In this document: positions 26,527 through 35,173 of the stretch, piece by piece
Layout of the letters: each line of letters begins with the position of its first letter
Numbering within the stretch: the stretch's first letter is position 1
DNA from: Alphaproteobacteria bacterium
GTDB taxonomy: Bacteria > Pseudomonadota > Alphaproteobacteria > Micropepsales > Micropepsaceae
Assembly: GCA_016124635.1 (NCBI GenBank)
Contig: WGNJ01000012.1
Span: 1-64,000, forward strand
Direction of reading: 5' to 3'
DNA length: 64,000 nucleotides
The notes under the pieces: model-generated
What the model was told of the DNA's origin: nothing
The model's database searches: none
What the model saw: the letters and a program-made list of their open reading frames with translations, nothing else
Program-made: the position numbers and the translations under genes

Positions 26527-27012
26527 TTATCTGCCGCCGGAGGAGATCTTGTTGTTCTTGTCGCTGACCTCGGTCTTGCGGTCCGCATCGGTGAGCATCG
26601 GCTGGAATTCTGCGTCGCCCTGCGTCAGCGTCCGCTCGCAGCGCGGAGAGCAGGCTAATGTGCGCTGGCCCTGCGCGCCGCGATAGAGCGTCACGACCGA
26701 GGTGTTCGACACGCCGACGGTGACGCGGGTGTTCAGAACCTCTTCGCCGTTCGCGTCCAGCGCGACGATATTCGTTTGGCCGAACATGCGGCCGAGCACA
26801 TAGACCGTCTTTGGGTCGATCATTTGCGCATCCGCGATCGCCGAATTGCCGACGAGTACGGTCTTTGCATCGCGATCGAGCCGTACGACCGATGTCTGGT
26901 CGAAGTCGACTTTCATGCTGGAATGAGAGCTGCCGCCGGGCTCGCCGGCCCAAGCGAGAGAAGAAAGGAGTGTGCTGGCCGTGGCGGCAAGCAACGCGGC
27001 GCGAATACCCAT
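26527..27012 (-). CDS. Secreted pilus assembly N-terminal-domain protein (CpaC N-domain-like)
   Basis: A signal peptide (MGIRAALLAATASTLLSSLAWA) leads to a domain resembling the N-terminal region of CpaC/RcpA secretins: VDFDQTSVVRLDRDAKTVLVGN, IADAQMIDPKTVYVLG, GQTNIVALDANGEEVLNTRVTV. This is the T2SS/T3SS pilus N-domain that lies in the periplasm. Unlike CpaC, the protein stops at 161 residues without a secretin channel, and its tail has two Cys (LACSPRCERTL) that could form a disulfide. It may cap or partner the CpaC channel. GAGGA upstream supports the start. It is transcribed away from the Flp pilin gene. Confidence 0.8.
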   Translation of the reverse strand: MGIRAALLAATASTLLSSLAWAGEPGGSSHSSMKVDFDQTSVVRLDRDAKTVLVGNSAIADAQMIDPKTVYVLGRMFGQTNIVALDANGEEVLNTRVTVGVSNTSVVTLYRGAQGQRTLACSPRCERTLTQGDAEFQPMLTDADRKTEVSDKNNKISSGGR

Positions 27013-27167
27013 CGTGGGAATCCTCGTGTGAGGGGATTTTCGAAACGTCCGCCGAAGCCTGGACGAAAGCCATTAAGGATGTCTGAAGCGGATCTGCACG
27101 ATTTGAGTCTCGCGCGGCGCCGATCGATAAGAGCAAGTCGATCGATCCGATTAATGCGTTGTTGTTC

Positions 27168-27202
27168 TTAACCCGAGTTTTACTTTGTTGTGGCGGTATA
27201 AT
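27168..27202 (+). promoter_or_regulatory. Candidate CtrA-activated flp promoter
   Basis: TTAA-N7-TTTA followed by C (27168-27182) is one mismatch from the CtrA consensus and lies where a -35 element would be. TATAAT follows at 27197-27202 with the usual spacing for an activator-dependent promoter lacking a good -35. This is the layout of the CtrA-dependent pilA promoter in Caulobacter. The leader to the start codon is about 125 bases. Confidence 0.5.
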
Positions 27203-27332
27203 ACTCGGCCTGCATATCGACTTTTACACACTGTTAAGTGTTGGGCATCTATTTTTGCGCGTGGACAGCGTGGGCAAGAAGGCTCGCGCGCCGCAATGTG
27301 GTGGTGCAGTGGTGTCAAAAATGGAGGTCTCA

Positions 27333-27494
27333 ATGAGCCGTTTTCTTACGCGTTTTGTGAAGGATGAGTCCGGTGCGACGGCCATCGAGTATGGTCTGAT
27401 CGCCGCCTCGATCGCGGTTGTGATTATCACCGCGGTTCAGTTGCTGGGTACCAACCTGACAGCGACCTTCAACAGCGTCGCCGGCGCTCTCTAA
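27333..27494 (+). CDS. flp: Flp/Fap-family major pilin
   Basis: The 53-residue prepilin begins MSRFLTRFVKDESGATAIEYGLIAASIAVVIITAVQLLG. The G-ATAIEYGL motif holds the cleavage site after Gly, the conserved Glu and Tyr at +5 and +6, and the hydrophobic core that polymerises. Mature pilin is about 40 residues, typical for Flp. A perfect GGAGGT ribosome site four bases ahead of the ATG fits high expression, and a strong terminator follows. It is exported, cleaved by the peptidase encoded next, and forms the tight-adherence fibre used for surface attachment. Confidence 0.95.
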   Translation: MSRFLTRFVKDESGATAIEYGLIAASIAVVIITAVQLLGTNLTATFNSVAGAL

Positions 27495-27551
27495 GAGCAG
27501 CGCGCTCAGGTTCGGCGCCGTCAGGAAGCCGAGCTTGCTCTGAGGATACTG

Positions 27552-27586
27552 CCGTCGGCCGTGCTCAACGGTCGGCGGTTTTTTTT
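27552..27586 (+). terminator. Terminator after flp
   Basis: CCGTCGGCCGT pairs with ACGGTCGGCGG over eleven positions including G-T wobbles, loop GCTCA, followed by eight T. It should limit read-through from abundant pilin transcript into cpaA. Confidence 0.85.
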
Positions 27587-27689
27587 GTTCGTATACTGAC
27601 GATCAGGTTTGATTAATCCCGCGGTAAGGCATCGCGCCTAGGCTTTGGCTTATGCGGACGGCCTTGTGGCCGCCGGGGGATGCGAGCCA

Positions 27690-28196
27690 ATGATCGAGAC
27701 GGCATTGTTCATGCTCGTCGGCGCGATAATGATCGCGGCCGCGGCCTATGACGTCCTGACGCTGACGATCCCAAACTGGATCTCGCTCGTTCTTATCGTC
27801 CTGTTTCCGTTTCTCGCCTCTGCGGCGGGTCTCGGTTGGCACGAGCTCGGCTGGCACGTCGCAATCGCGGTCATTGCGCTTGCCGCCGGTATCGCGGCCT
27901 TTGCTGTCGGCGCCGTAGGCGGCGGCGATGCAAAGCTATTCGCGGCGGTCGCGCTCTACATGGGCCCGCTCGGCATTGCCCCGTATGTGATGACGGTTGC
28001 CCTCGCCGGCGGCGTGCTTGCGGCCCTCTTCTTAGTTTTGCATCAACCGGGGATCGAGGAGTGGATGCGGCGCGTGCCGATGTTGGCAACCATCGCCTCG
28101 CGTGGCGCGGCCATTCCGTACGGTGTCGCGATCGTAGTTGGTGGGCTGATCGCCTCGACCTCTTCGCATCTCTTCACTCTCGCATCGGTCGCTTGA
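27690..28196 (+). CDS. cpaA: Prepilin peptidase CpaA/TadV
   Basis: The 168-residue membrane protein has about five helices and the two catalytic Asp motifs of A24-family peptidases: AAYDVLTLTIPN near residue 20 and GGGDAKL near residue 76. It cuts the Flp prepilin and the TadE/F-type pseudopilins at the inner membrane. It lacks the N-methyltransferase part of full PilD, as is normal for TadV. The ATG of MIETALFML is chosen, with GGGGGA upstream; an earlier in-frame start lacks such a site. It opens the cpa operon after the flp terminator. Confidence 0.9.
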   Translation: MIETALFMLVGAIMIAAAAYDVLTLTIPNWISLVLIVLFPFLASAAGLGWHELGWHVAIAVIALAAGIAAFAVGAVGGGDAKLFAAVALYMGPLGIAPYVMTVALAGGVLAALFLVLHQPGIEEWMRRVPMLATIASRGAAIPYGVAIVVGGLIASTSSHLFTLASVA

Positions 28197-28242
28197 AGGA
28201 AAAAGCGAATGTCGTTCGCAATGAGCAAAGTTGGTTCTGAAA

Positions 28243-28257
28243 TTAACCATAGGTTGA
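28243..28257 (+). promoter_or_regulatory. Possible CtrA site upstream of cpaB
   Basis: TTAACCAT followed by AGGTTGA gives TTAA-N7-TTGA, one mismatch from the CtrA box, 64 bases ahead of the cpaB start codon. The TTAACCAT half-site is the stronger part. Binding is only inferred. Confidence 0.35.
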
Positions 28258-28320
28258 TACTCCGCAGGTAAGACGAATGGTTAGAAACCGAAAAATTGCC
28301 CGGCTTAGGAGTCGTTTCGC

Positions 28321-29139
28321 ATGAGCATGACGCGGATATTGATACTTGTCGCCGCGCTTGGCGCCGCTGGTCTCGCGGCGTTCCTCGTTCGCGGTCTCGT
28401 CGCCGGCGGACCGGCCCCAGCGCAAGCGGTCAACATCGAGACGACGGAAGTTCTCGTCGCCGCCAAGGCGATCCCGGTCGGCAGCAAGATCATGCCGGGC
28501 GACCTGAAATGGTCCGGTTGGCCGAAAAACGCGCTCGACCCGAGCTACATGTCTCACGATGCGCAGCCGCAGGCGCTTGAAGATTCGACGAACGGCTTTA
28601 TCGCACGCGCGCCTTTGTTGCCGGGAGAGCCGGTGACGGGTCAAAAAATCGTCAAGGCTGACGGCGCCGGCTTCATGGCGGCGGTGTTGACCCCGGGCAT
28701 GCGCGGCGTCTCGGTCAAAGTTTCCGCAGAGATGGGCGCCGGCGGCTTCATTCTTCCGAACGACCGCGTCGACATCATCCTGACGCGCAAGCTCGGCAAC
28801 GACGATCAGGGCGTGCCTTCCTTCCGCTCGATGACGGTCTTGCGCAGCGTCCGCGTGCTCGCCATCGACCAGACCGCAAAAGAAGACGGCGACTCGAACT
28901 CGATCGTCGGCAAGACCGCCACTCTTGAAGTTTCGCCGAAGCAAGCCGAAGTGCTCGCGCTCGCCGAATCGATGGGCGACTTGCATTTATCTTTGCGCAG
29001 CTTGTCGACGCCGGATCAGCCGGACGCCGACGGCGACGCCCGCCACGCCTTCGGCGCTGACGACGATGCAAATCAGATCACGGTGTTCCGTTGGGGTGCG
29101 CCGTCCCATACGGCCACTGCGGGATCCGCGAAAGAGTAA
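28321..29139 (+). CDS. cpaB: Flp pilus assembly protein CpaB/RcpC
   Basis: An N-terminal membrane segment (about residues 4-25) is followed by a SAF-like domain: TTEVLVAAKAIPVGSKIMPGD (residues 41-61), then FIARAPLLPGEPVTGQK, GMRGVSVKVSAEMGAGGFILPNDRVDIILT. These match CpaB/RcpC, a periplasmic partner of the CpaC secretin. The C-terminus is Asp-rich. Length (272 residues) is normal. It sits before cpaC in the conserved cpa order, with a 12-base gap, and is required for pilus assembly in other Tad systems. Confidence 0.92.
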   Translation: MSMTRILILVAALGAAGLAAFLVRGLVAGGPAPAQAVNIETTEVLVAAKAIPVGSKIMPGDLKWSGWPKNALDPSYMSHDAQPQALEDSTNGFIARAPLLPGEPVTGQKIVKADGAGFMAAVLTPGMRGVSVKVSAEMGAGGFILPNDRVDIILTRKLGNDDQGVPSFRSMTVLRSVRVLAIDQTAKEDGDSNSIVGKTATLEVSPKQAEVLALAESMGDLHLSLRSLSTPDQPDADGDARHAFGADDDANQITVFRWGAPSHTATAGSAKE

Positions 29140-29150
29140 CGGGTGCACCG

Positions 29151-30638
29151 ATGATGTTTCTCCGCCTTTTGACGATTGTTACGGTCGCGTGCAGCGTTGC
29201 CCTGCCGGCAGCTGCTGATCCGGGTCGCCATGCGCCCAAGCCGCGTCCCGAGCCCTCGCAGACTTTGGTAATCCGCGCCGGCTCAGGTGGGCCCGCGTCG
29301 CGCCATCTCCTATTGCCGCTGCACAAGGCGGCAATCATCGAGTTGCCGGAAGACTCGCGCGACGTGCTCGTGTCGAGTCCGGACATCGTCGACGCCGTCG
29401 TACGCACGCCACGCCGCATCTATGTCGTCGGTCTCAAGGTTGGCCAGTCGAATGCGTTCTTCTTCAACGCCGGCGGCAAGCAACTGTTGAACCTAGAGAT
29501 CGTCGTCGAGCGTGATTTGGACGCGCTGCGCAATCTCATTGGGCGCAGCATCCCCGGTGCCGACGTCAAGGCCGAGATGGTCAACGACAACGTGATCCTG
29601 ACGGGATCCGTCCGCAGCGCCTCCGACGCCGACGCGGCGAAGGAAATCGCAATTCGCTATGTGACCGAAGCCAACATGGCGCTGCGCAAGGAAGCGGTGG
29701 TCAACCGTATCGCCATCCGCGGCGGCGAGCAGGTCATGCTCCGCGTCCGCGTCGCCGAGATGCAGCGCACCCTGTCCAAGCAGTTGGGCGTGGACATTTC
29801 GTCCGCCTTTAACATCGGCCGCTCCGTGCCCGTGACGTTGGACAGCGTCAATCCGTTCAGCTTGCTCGGCCAGGCGCTGTCGACGAGCCAGCAATTCAAA
29901 TTCGGAAGCTTGGCGACCGGCAATTCGGTCGAGGCGACCGTTCAGGCGCTCGAGCGCACCGGCCTTGTCCGCACGCTCGCCCAGCCGAACTTGACGGCGA
30001 TTTCGGGTGAATCGGCCAAGTTCCTGGCCGGCGGCGAATTCCCCGTACCGACCTCGCGCGATCGCGACGGCAACGTTCAGATCGAGTTCAAGCCCTTCGG
30101 TGTTGGCCTCGGCTTCACGCCGGTCGTTCTCTCTGAGGGCCGCATCAGCCTGCACATCTCGACCGAAGTCAGTGAGATCACGGGTGAGAATGCGTTCGTC
30201 AGTCAGGGCGGCAGCTTCACCGACTCGAACGGCAACACGCTGACCGTGCCTGGTATCACGATCCCGGGCCTGCGCGTTCGCCGGGCCGAGACCACGGTCG
30301 AACTTCCCTCCGGCGGCAGCATGGTCATGGCGGGTCTGCTGCAGCAGTCGATGCGCCAAAACATCGACGGCATTCCCGGTCTGAAGAATCTGCCGATTAT
30401 CGGCGCGCTCTTCCAGAGCCGCGACTATCAGAACGGCGAAACCGAGCTCGTGGTCATCGTCACCCCGTATCTGGTCGAGCCGACCTCGGCCGAAAATTTG
30501 CAAGGGCCGACCGACGGCTTCGCGCCTCCGACGGATGCCGAGACGGTTCTGCTTTCTCGCTTGAATGCGACATACGGCCCAAAGGACGGCAAGCCGCAAG
30601 GCTCGCTCAAGGGTCCGATCGGATTCATCGTTCAGTAA
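29151..30638 (+). CDS. cpaC: Outer-membrane secretin CpaC/RcpA
   Basis: A signal peptide (MMFLRLLTIVTVACSVALPAAA) precedes an N-terminal pilus domain (about residues 60-125), a BON-like segment (VILTGSVRSASDADAAKEIA, about 145-165) and a secretin channel (about 245-435) with TLAQPNLTAISGESAKFLAGGEFPVP and the closing GLKNLPIIGALFQSRDY. This is the multimeric outer-membrane pore for the pilus. The 495-residue length fits the family. The double ATG start is preferred to a longer frame that overlaps cpaB by 49 bases. Confidence 0.94.
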   Translation: MMFLRLLTIVTVACSVALPAAADPGRHAPKPRPEPSQTLVIRAGSGGPASRHLLLPLHKAAIIELPEDSRDVLVSSPDIVDAVVRTPRRIYVVGLKVGQSNAFFFNAGGKQLLNLEIVVERDLDALRNLIGRSIPGADVKAEMVNDNVILTGSVRSASDADAAKEIAIRYVTEANMALRKEAVVNRIAIRGGEQVMLRVRVAEMQRTLSKQLGVDISSAFNIGRSVPVTLDSVNPFSLLGQALSTSQQFKFGSLATGNSVEATVQALERTGLVRTLAQPNLTAISGESAKFLAGGEFPVPTSRDRDGNVQIEFKPFGVGLGFTPVVLSEGRISLHISTEVSEITGENAFVSQGGSFTDSNGNTLTVPGITIPGLRVRRAETTVELPSGGSMVMAGLLQQSMRQNIDGIPGLKNLPIIGALFQSRDYQNGETELVVIVTPYLVEPTSAENLQGPTDGFAPPTDAETVLLSRLNATYGPKDGKPQGSLKGPIGFIVQ

Positions 30639-30695
30639 CGATAGAGGCCTGCCCCACAAGGAATTGGCAATCACACGAAGCTTAGGATGACAGTC

Positions 30696-31394
30696 ATGAT
30701 TCCGTATGTGCGTCTTCTCGCGATTGGCATGGTGGCGGCCTCTGCTGCCGGCTGCACTGTGCCCATGACGAACGGCGAGGAGCAGAGCATCACGCCGACC
30801 GCCAATTTCCCGATCACGGTCGAGCCGCAGGTCGTCACGATGGCGGTCGCCGTCGATGAAGGACTGCAGCGCTTGGCACCGGGTGAGCGCGAAAGGGTTC
30901 GCGCCTTCGCCGAACGTTGGAAGACGCGCGGTCAAGGCATGATCAATGCCGCGACGCCGGTCGGCTCGGACAACCGCTCGGCGGCGCTCGCCGGCCTTGA
31001 CGAAGTCAAGCGGATCTTGCGCCACGCGGGTGTCGATTCCGCAGCGGTCAACGTCTCGTCCTATCGCGCGGACAACAATCACAGCGCCCCGATCACGTTG
31101 AGCTTCGTCACGCTCCAAGCCACCGCTCAAGATTGTGGCGGAGACTGGTCGGAGAATCTGGGCTCGTCGCCGCGCAACATGCCCTGGCCCGAGTTCGGTT
31201 GCACGACGCAGCACAACTTTGCGGCCCTTGTCGCCAATCCGCGCGATCTGCTTGAGCCGCGCAGCAGTGATCCAGCCGACGACGCGCGCCGCTCGAAGAT
31301 TCTGGACAACTATCGCAACGGGTCGACGACAGCCGCGCAGAAGACGCAAGACGACAGCGGCAATGTCAGCAATCTGCCGACCGCGTCCCAGTAA
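30696..31394 (+). CDS. cpaD: Pilus assembly lipoprotein CpaD
   Basis: MIPYVRLLAIGMVAASAAGC is a lipoprotein signal with lipobox ASAAGC; Cys20 would be the acylated residue. The rest carries the CpaD-family pattern: FAERWKTRGQG, GVDSAAVNVSSY, and a Cys-bearing CGGDWSENLGSSP...EFGCTTQHNFAALVANPRDLLEP. CpaD is thought to be an outer-membrane lipoprotein that helps the secretin localise. An AGGA eight bases ahead supports this ATG; an in-frame ATG three codons earlier is also possible. It lies between cpaC and cpaE as usual. Confidence 0.88.
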   Translation: MIPYVRLLAIGMVAASAAGCTVPMTNGEEQSITPTANFPITVEPQVVTMAVAVDEGLQRLAPGERERVRAFAERWKTRGQGMINAATPVGSDNRSAALAGLDEVKRILRHAGVDSAAVNVSSYRADNNHSAPITLSFVTLQATAQDCGGDWSENLGSSPRNMPWPEFGCTTQHNFAALVANPRDLLEPRSSDPADDARRSKILDNYRNGSTTAAQKTQDDSGNVSNLPTASQ

Positions 31395-31422
31395 CGCTTG
31401 AGGTCCGAAGGAGCAGCTTAAA

Positions 31423-32682
31423 ATGGCCAAGACGAACGGGACCGAGACACAAGAAGCCTTCGGCGCGTCAGTTCAGGATCGACCTGTACCGCGTATCTCG
31501 ATCCACGCCTTCTGCGAGTCGCCCGACACCGGTGCGGTCATCCAGCGCGCGGGCCAAGATCGTAGACTCGCGAAAGCACATCTTACCGTTCACATGGGCG
31601 GCGTGTTCGGGGCAGTTGAGTATTTCTCCGAATCTTCCACGCCGAACGTGGTGATGGTGGAGACGCGCGAGACCGGTCCCAGCATCCTGCGCGAACTTGA
31701 GAAGCTCGCTCACGTTTGCGACCCAGGCACCAAGGTCATCGTCATCGGTCAGACGAACGACATCGTTCTCTATCGCGAGATGATCCGTCAGGGCGTCAAT
31801 GAATATCTGGTCACGCCGCTAAACCCGCTGCAAATCATCGAAGCGATCGCCACGCTCTATCACAGCCCGGCGGCTGCTCCGATCGGCAAGGTTTTTGCCT
31901 TCGTCGGTGCGCGCGGCGGCACGGGTTCGTCGACCGTCGCTCACAACGCGGCTTGGTCGATCGCCGAAGACCTGCACATCTCCACGACGATCACCGATCT
32001 CGATGTGCCCTTCGGCACGGCCGGCCTGGATTTCAACCAGGACACGGCGCAAGGCATCGCCGAGGCTCTCGCCAGCCCCGAGCGTTTGGACGACGTCCTG
32101 CTCGACCGGCTCTTGATCAAGCACACGAACCACCTGAATCTCTTCGTGGCGCCGGCGCAGCTCGATCGCGACTCGACCTACGCGCCCGAAACCATCGAAA
32201 CTGTGCTCGACATCGTTCGTCAGGCTGCTCCCTGCGTGGTCGTAGACGTCCCGCATATCTGGGCACCGTGGGTCAAACAGGTGCTCGTCGCTGCCGATGA
32301 GATCGTCGTCACCGCGACGCCCGATCTCGCGAGCCTGCGCAACGGCAAGAACATCTACGATCTGCTCAATCAGTCGCGCCCCAACGATCTTCCGTTGAAG
32401 GTGGTGCTGAATCAGGTCGGCATTCCGCGCAAGCCCGAAATTCCGGTGAAGGATTTCGCCGAGGCAATGGGAGCCGAGCCCGCGCTCGTGATTCCGTTCG
32501 ACCCGCAGCTCTTTGCCACGGCCGGAAACAACGGTCAGATGGTCGGCGAGCTCAACGCGCAATCGCGCGCCGCTCAAGCCTTTCGCCAGCTGGCGCAGAA
32601 GTTGACCGGTCGCGAGCCTCGTACCGAGCAAAAGCCGACGAGCAAGCTCTCTTTCGATTTTCTGAAGCGCAAGAAGGCCTGA
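31423..32682 (+). CDS. cpaE: CpaE/TadZ-like localisation ATPase
   Basis: Residues about 20-135 resemble a receiver domain without the Asp triad, and from about 145 a MinD/ParA-like ATPase follows. Its P-loop reads FVGARGGTGSSTVAHNAAW: the usual deviant Walker A Lys positions are Arg and Ser, as seen in other CpaE/TadZ proteins. The switch region DLDVPFGTAGLDF and ATPDLASLRNGKNIYD follow. TadZ/CpaE directs pilus machinery to the cell pole and may not hydrolyse ATP rapidly. It precedes cpaF by eight bases, so the two are probably coupled. Confidence 0.9.
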   Translation: MAKTNGTETQEAFGASVQDRPVPRISIHAFCESPDTGAVIQRAGQDRRLAKAHLTVHMGGVFGAVEYFSESSTPNVVMVETRETGPSILRELEKLAHVCDPGTKVIVIGQTNDIVLYREMIRQGVNEYLVTPLNPLQIIEAIATLYHSPAAAPIGKVFAFVGARGGTGSSTVAHNAAWSIAEDLHISTTITDLDVPFGTAGLDFNQDTAQGIAEALASPERLDDVLLDRLLIKHTNHLNLFVAPAQLDRDSTYAPETIETVLDIVRQAAPCVVVDVPHIWAPWVKQVLVAADEIVVTATPDLASLRNGKNIYDLLNQSRPNDLPLKVVLNQVGIPRKPEIPVKDFAEAMGAEPALVIPFDPQLFATAGNNGQMVGELNAQSRAAQAFRQLAQKLTGREPRTEQKPTSKLSFDFLKRKKA

Positions 32683-32690
32683 TTTAGCCC

Positions 32691-34124
32691 ATGTTCGGTA
32701 AGCGCCCCGGAGGAGGAGGAGCAGAAGTCGCGCCGCGCCCTAAGGCGCCGCCGCCGGCTGCTGCCGCGCCGAAGCCAGGCGCGCCGCCGCCGGCTACGCG
32801 GGCGCCGAGCCACATGGCGCCGCCGCCCGTGGTGGTCGATTCGCGCTCCGAGCAGTACTACGAGATCAAAACGACGATCTTCAACGCGCTGATCGATACC
32901 ATCGATTTGGCGCAATTGGCTCAGCTCGACGCCGAGTCCGCGCGCGAAGAAATTCGCGATATCGTCAACGAAATCATCGCCATCAAAAACGTCGTCATGT
33001 CGATTGCGGAGCAAGAGCAGCTCCTGCAGGACATCTGCAACGACGTGCTGGGATACGGTCCGCTCGAGCCGCTGCTGGCCCGTGACGACATCGCCGACAT
33101 CATGGTCAACGGTGCCGAGCGCGTCTTCATCGAAGTCGCGGGCAAGGTGCAGCTGACCAACATCCGCTTCCGCGACAACGCGCAGCTGATGAATATCTGT
33201 CAGCGGATCGTCAGCCAAATCGGCCGCCGTGTCGACGAATCCTCGCCGATATGCGACGCGCGCTTGCCCGACGGTTCGCGCGTCAACGTCATCGCGCCGC
33301 CGCTTGCGATCGACGGCCCTGCGCTCACAATTCGTAAGTTTAAGAAGGACAAGCTGAAGATGGACGATCTCGTCCGCTTCGGCTCGATCACCAAGGAAGG
33401 CGCGACCGTCCTCAACGTCATCGGCAACTCGCGCTGTAACGTCCTGATCTCCGGCGGTACCGGCTCCGGCAAGACGACGCTTCTGAACTGTATGACGGCG
33501 TTCATCGAGGTCGACGAGCGCGTCATCACCTGCGAAGACGCCGCCGAGCTTCAATTGCAGCAGCCGCACGTGGTCCGCCTCGAAACGCGTCCGCCCAATC
33601 TGGAAGGCGCGGGCGAAATCACCATGCGCGATCTGGTCAAGAACTGTCTGCGTATGCGCCCTGAACGCATCATCGTCGGCGAGGTTCGTGGACCCGAAGC
33701 CTTCGACTTGCTGCAGGCGATGAACACCGGTCACGACGGTTCGATGGGTACGCTCCACTCGAACAGCCCGCGCGAAGCTCTGCAGCGTCTCGAATCGATG
33801 ATCACGATGGGCGGCTACAACCTGCCGTCCAAGACGATCCGCGAAATGATCGTCGGTGCGATCGACGTCGTCGTTCAGGCCGCGCGCCTGCGCGACGGTT
33901 CGCGCCGCATAACGCACGTTACCGAGGTGATTGGTCTCGAAGGCGAAGTCGTCATCACGCAGGATCTCTTCCTTTACGAGATCATCGGCGAGGACGACGC
34001 CGGCAAGGTCAAAGGACGTCACGCTTCGACTGGTATTTCGCGTCCCGCCTTTTGGGATCGCGCACGCTACTACGGCCGCGAAAAAGAGCTTCTCGACGCA
34101 CTCGAAGCGGCCGCCGCGAAATAA
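32691..34124 (+). CDS. cpaF: Tad pilus motor ATPase CpaF/TadA
   Basis: The first 45 residues are Pro/Ala-rich and likely disordered. The secretion ATPase core follows: Walker A at [26 protein letters not shown] (Asp box), [15 protein letters not shown] (Walker B with catalytic Glu), and [18 protein letters not shown] with the His-box. CpaF forms a hexameric motor on the cytoplasmic face that powers Flp extension and, in this family, retraction. The 477-residue length is typical. It is followed by tadB and tadC, which form its inner-membrane platform. Confidence 0.96.
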   Translation: MFGKRPGGGGAEVAPRPKAPPPAAAAPKPGAPPPATRAPSHMAPPPVVVDSRSEQYYEIKTTIFNALIDTIDLAQLAQLDAESAREEIRDIVNEIIAIKNVVMSIAEQEQLLQDICNDVLGYGPLEPLLARDDIADIMVNGAERVFIEVAGKVQLTNIRFRDNAQLMNICQRIVSQIGRRVDESSPICDARLPDGSRVNVIAPPLAIDGPALTIRKFKKDKLKMDDLVRFGSITKEGATVLNVIGNSRCNVLISGGTGSGKTTLLNCMTAFIEVDERVITCEDAAELQLQQPHVVRLETRPPNLEGAGEITMRDLVKNCLRMRPERIIVGEVRGPEAFDLLQAMNTGHDGSMGTLHSNSPREALQRLESMITMGGYNLPSKTIREMIVGAIDVVVQAARLRDGSRRITHVTEVIGLEGEVVITQDLFLYEIIGEDDAGKVKGRHASTGISRPAFWDRARYYGREKELLDALEAAAAK

Positions 34125-34163
34125 GGGAGGAGGAGGCGCGACAAGCGCTTCACCACGCCGCTG

Positions 34164-35162
34164 ATGTCACAGACGATGATCATTTTGGCAGTTGCCCTCA
34201 CCGCGGCTTTGGCTGTCGGCGGTGTCGCCTTCGCTTTCTTCGGCGCCGCGGACACTTCGGCCAGAACGTCGAAGCGCGTCGCCGCCGTCGCAAAGGGTAC
34301 GGGCCGCGGTGCCGCCAAAGGTGGCGGCGATCCCGTGGGTGCCTCGACGGAGAAGCGGCGCCGCCAAGTCCAGGAGACGCTCAAGGAAATCGAGCGCAAG
34401 CAGGAACAGACCAAGGCGAAGGTCACGCTCGCCGCTTTGCTCGATCAGGCCGATTGGAACATCGAGCCGCGCACGTTCTACATGATGACGGGCGGTATCG
34501 GCGTCGGCATCGCCATTCTCTTCCTCGTGCTCGGCTACGCCTGGTACACGGCGCTGCTCGCCGGCTTTGCCGTCGGCTTCGGCTTCCCGCGCTGGTTCCT
34601 CGGCTTCACCATCAACCGCCGCAAGAACGCCTTCACCAAGGAATTCGCCAACGCGATCGACGTGATCGTGCGCGGCGTCAAGTCGGGTCTGCCGCTTAAC
34701 GAGTGCTTGAAGATCATCTCGAACGAGGCGCCCGAGCCGGTAGCGCCGGAGTTCAAGGCGATTGTCGAGGGTCAGAAGGTCGGCGTCCCGCTCGAAGACG
34801 CGTTGCGCCGCATGTACGAGCGCATGCCGATTCCGGAGGTGAACTTCTTCCAGATCGTGCTGACGATTCAGCAGAAGACCGGCGGTAACCTCGCCGAGAC
34901 GCTGATGAACCTGTCGAACGTGTTGCGCGACCGTAAGCGCCTGCACGGCAAGATCCGTGCGTTGTCGTCGGAAGCCAAGGCCTCGGCGATGATCATCGGC
35001 GCGCTTCCGGTCATCGTCATGATTCTCGTCTATCTGACGACGCCGTCCTACATCGAATTGCTGTTCACGGAGCGGATGGGCAACGTCATGCTCGCTTGCT
35101 GCGCAATCTGGATGTCGATCGGTATCGGCGTCATGAAGAAGATGATCAACTTCAAGTACTGA
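34164..35162 (+). CDS. tadB: Tad platform protein TadB
   Basis: A first membrane helix lies near residues 5-27, then a charged linker (about 30-90), two helices near 110-150, and a T2SSF domain (about 165-300) with AIDVIVRGVKSGLPLNECL and EAPEPVAPEFK, then IQQKTGGNLAETLMNLS. A last helix near 310-328 ends the protein. TadB is the inner-membrane platform partner of TadC and contacts the CpaF motor. The gene is in the expected position; its start lacks a strong ribosome site, but the coding frame is unambiguous. Confidence 0.93.
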   Translation: MSQTMIILAVALTAALAVGGVAFAFFGAADTSARTSKRVAAVAKGTGRGAAKGGGDPVGASTEKRRRQVQETLKEIERKQEQTKAKVTLAALLDQADWNIEPRTFYMMTGGIGVGIAILFLVLGYAWYTALLAGFAVGFGFPRWFLGFTINRRKNAFTKEFANAIDVIVRGVKSGLPLNECLKIISNEAPEPVAPEFKAIVEGQKVGVPLEDALRRMYERMPIPEVNFFQIVLTIQQKTGGNLAETLMNLSNVLRDRKRLHGKIRALSSEAKASAMIIGALPVIVMILVYLTTPSYIELLFTERMGNVMLACCAIWMSIGIGVMKKMINFKY

Positions 35163-35173
35163 GCTCGCGCGTC

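Noticed and set aside
29493-31430. Open frame of about 645 codons antisense to cpaC and cpaD
   Set aside because: It lacks any domain or ribosome site and mirrors the codon bias of the strong plus-strand genes; high G+C DNA commonly leaves such antisense frames open.
32574-34022. Open frame of about 480 codons antisense to cpaF
   Set aside because: Composition is an artefact of the complementary cpaF frame (Asp/His/Arg-rich), with no family resemblance.
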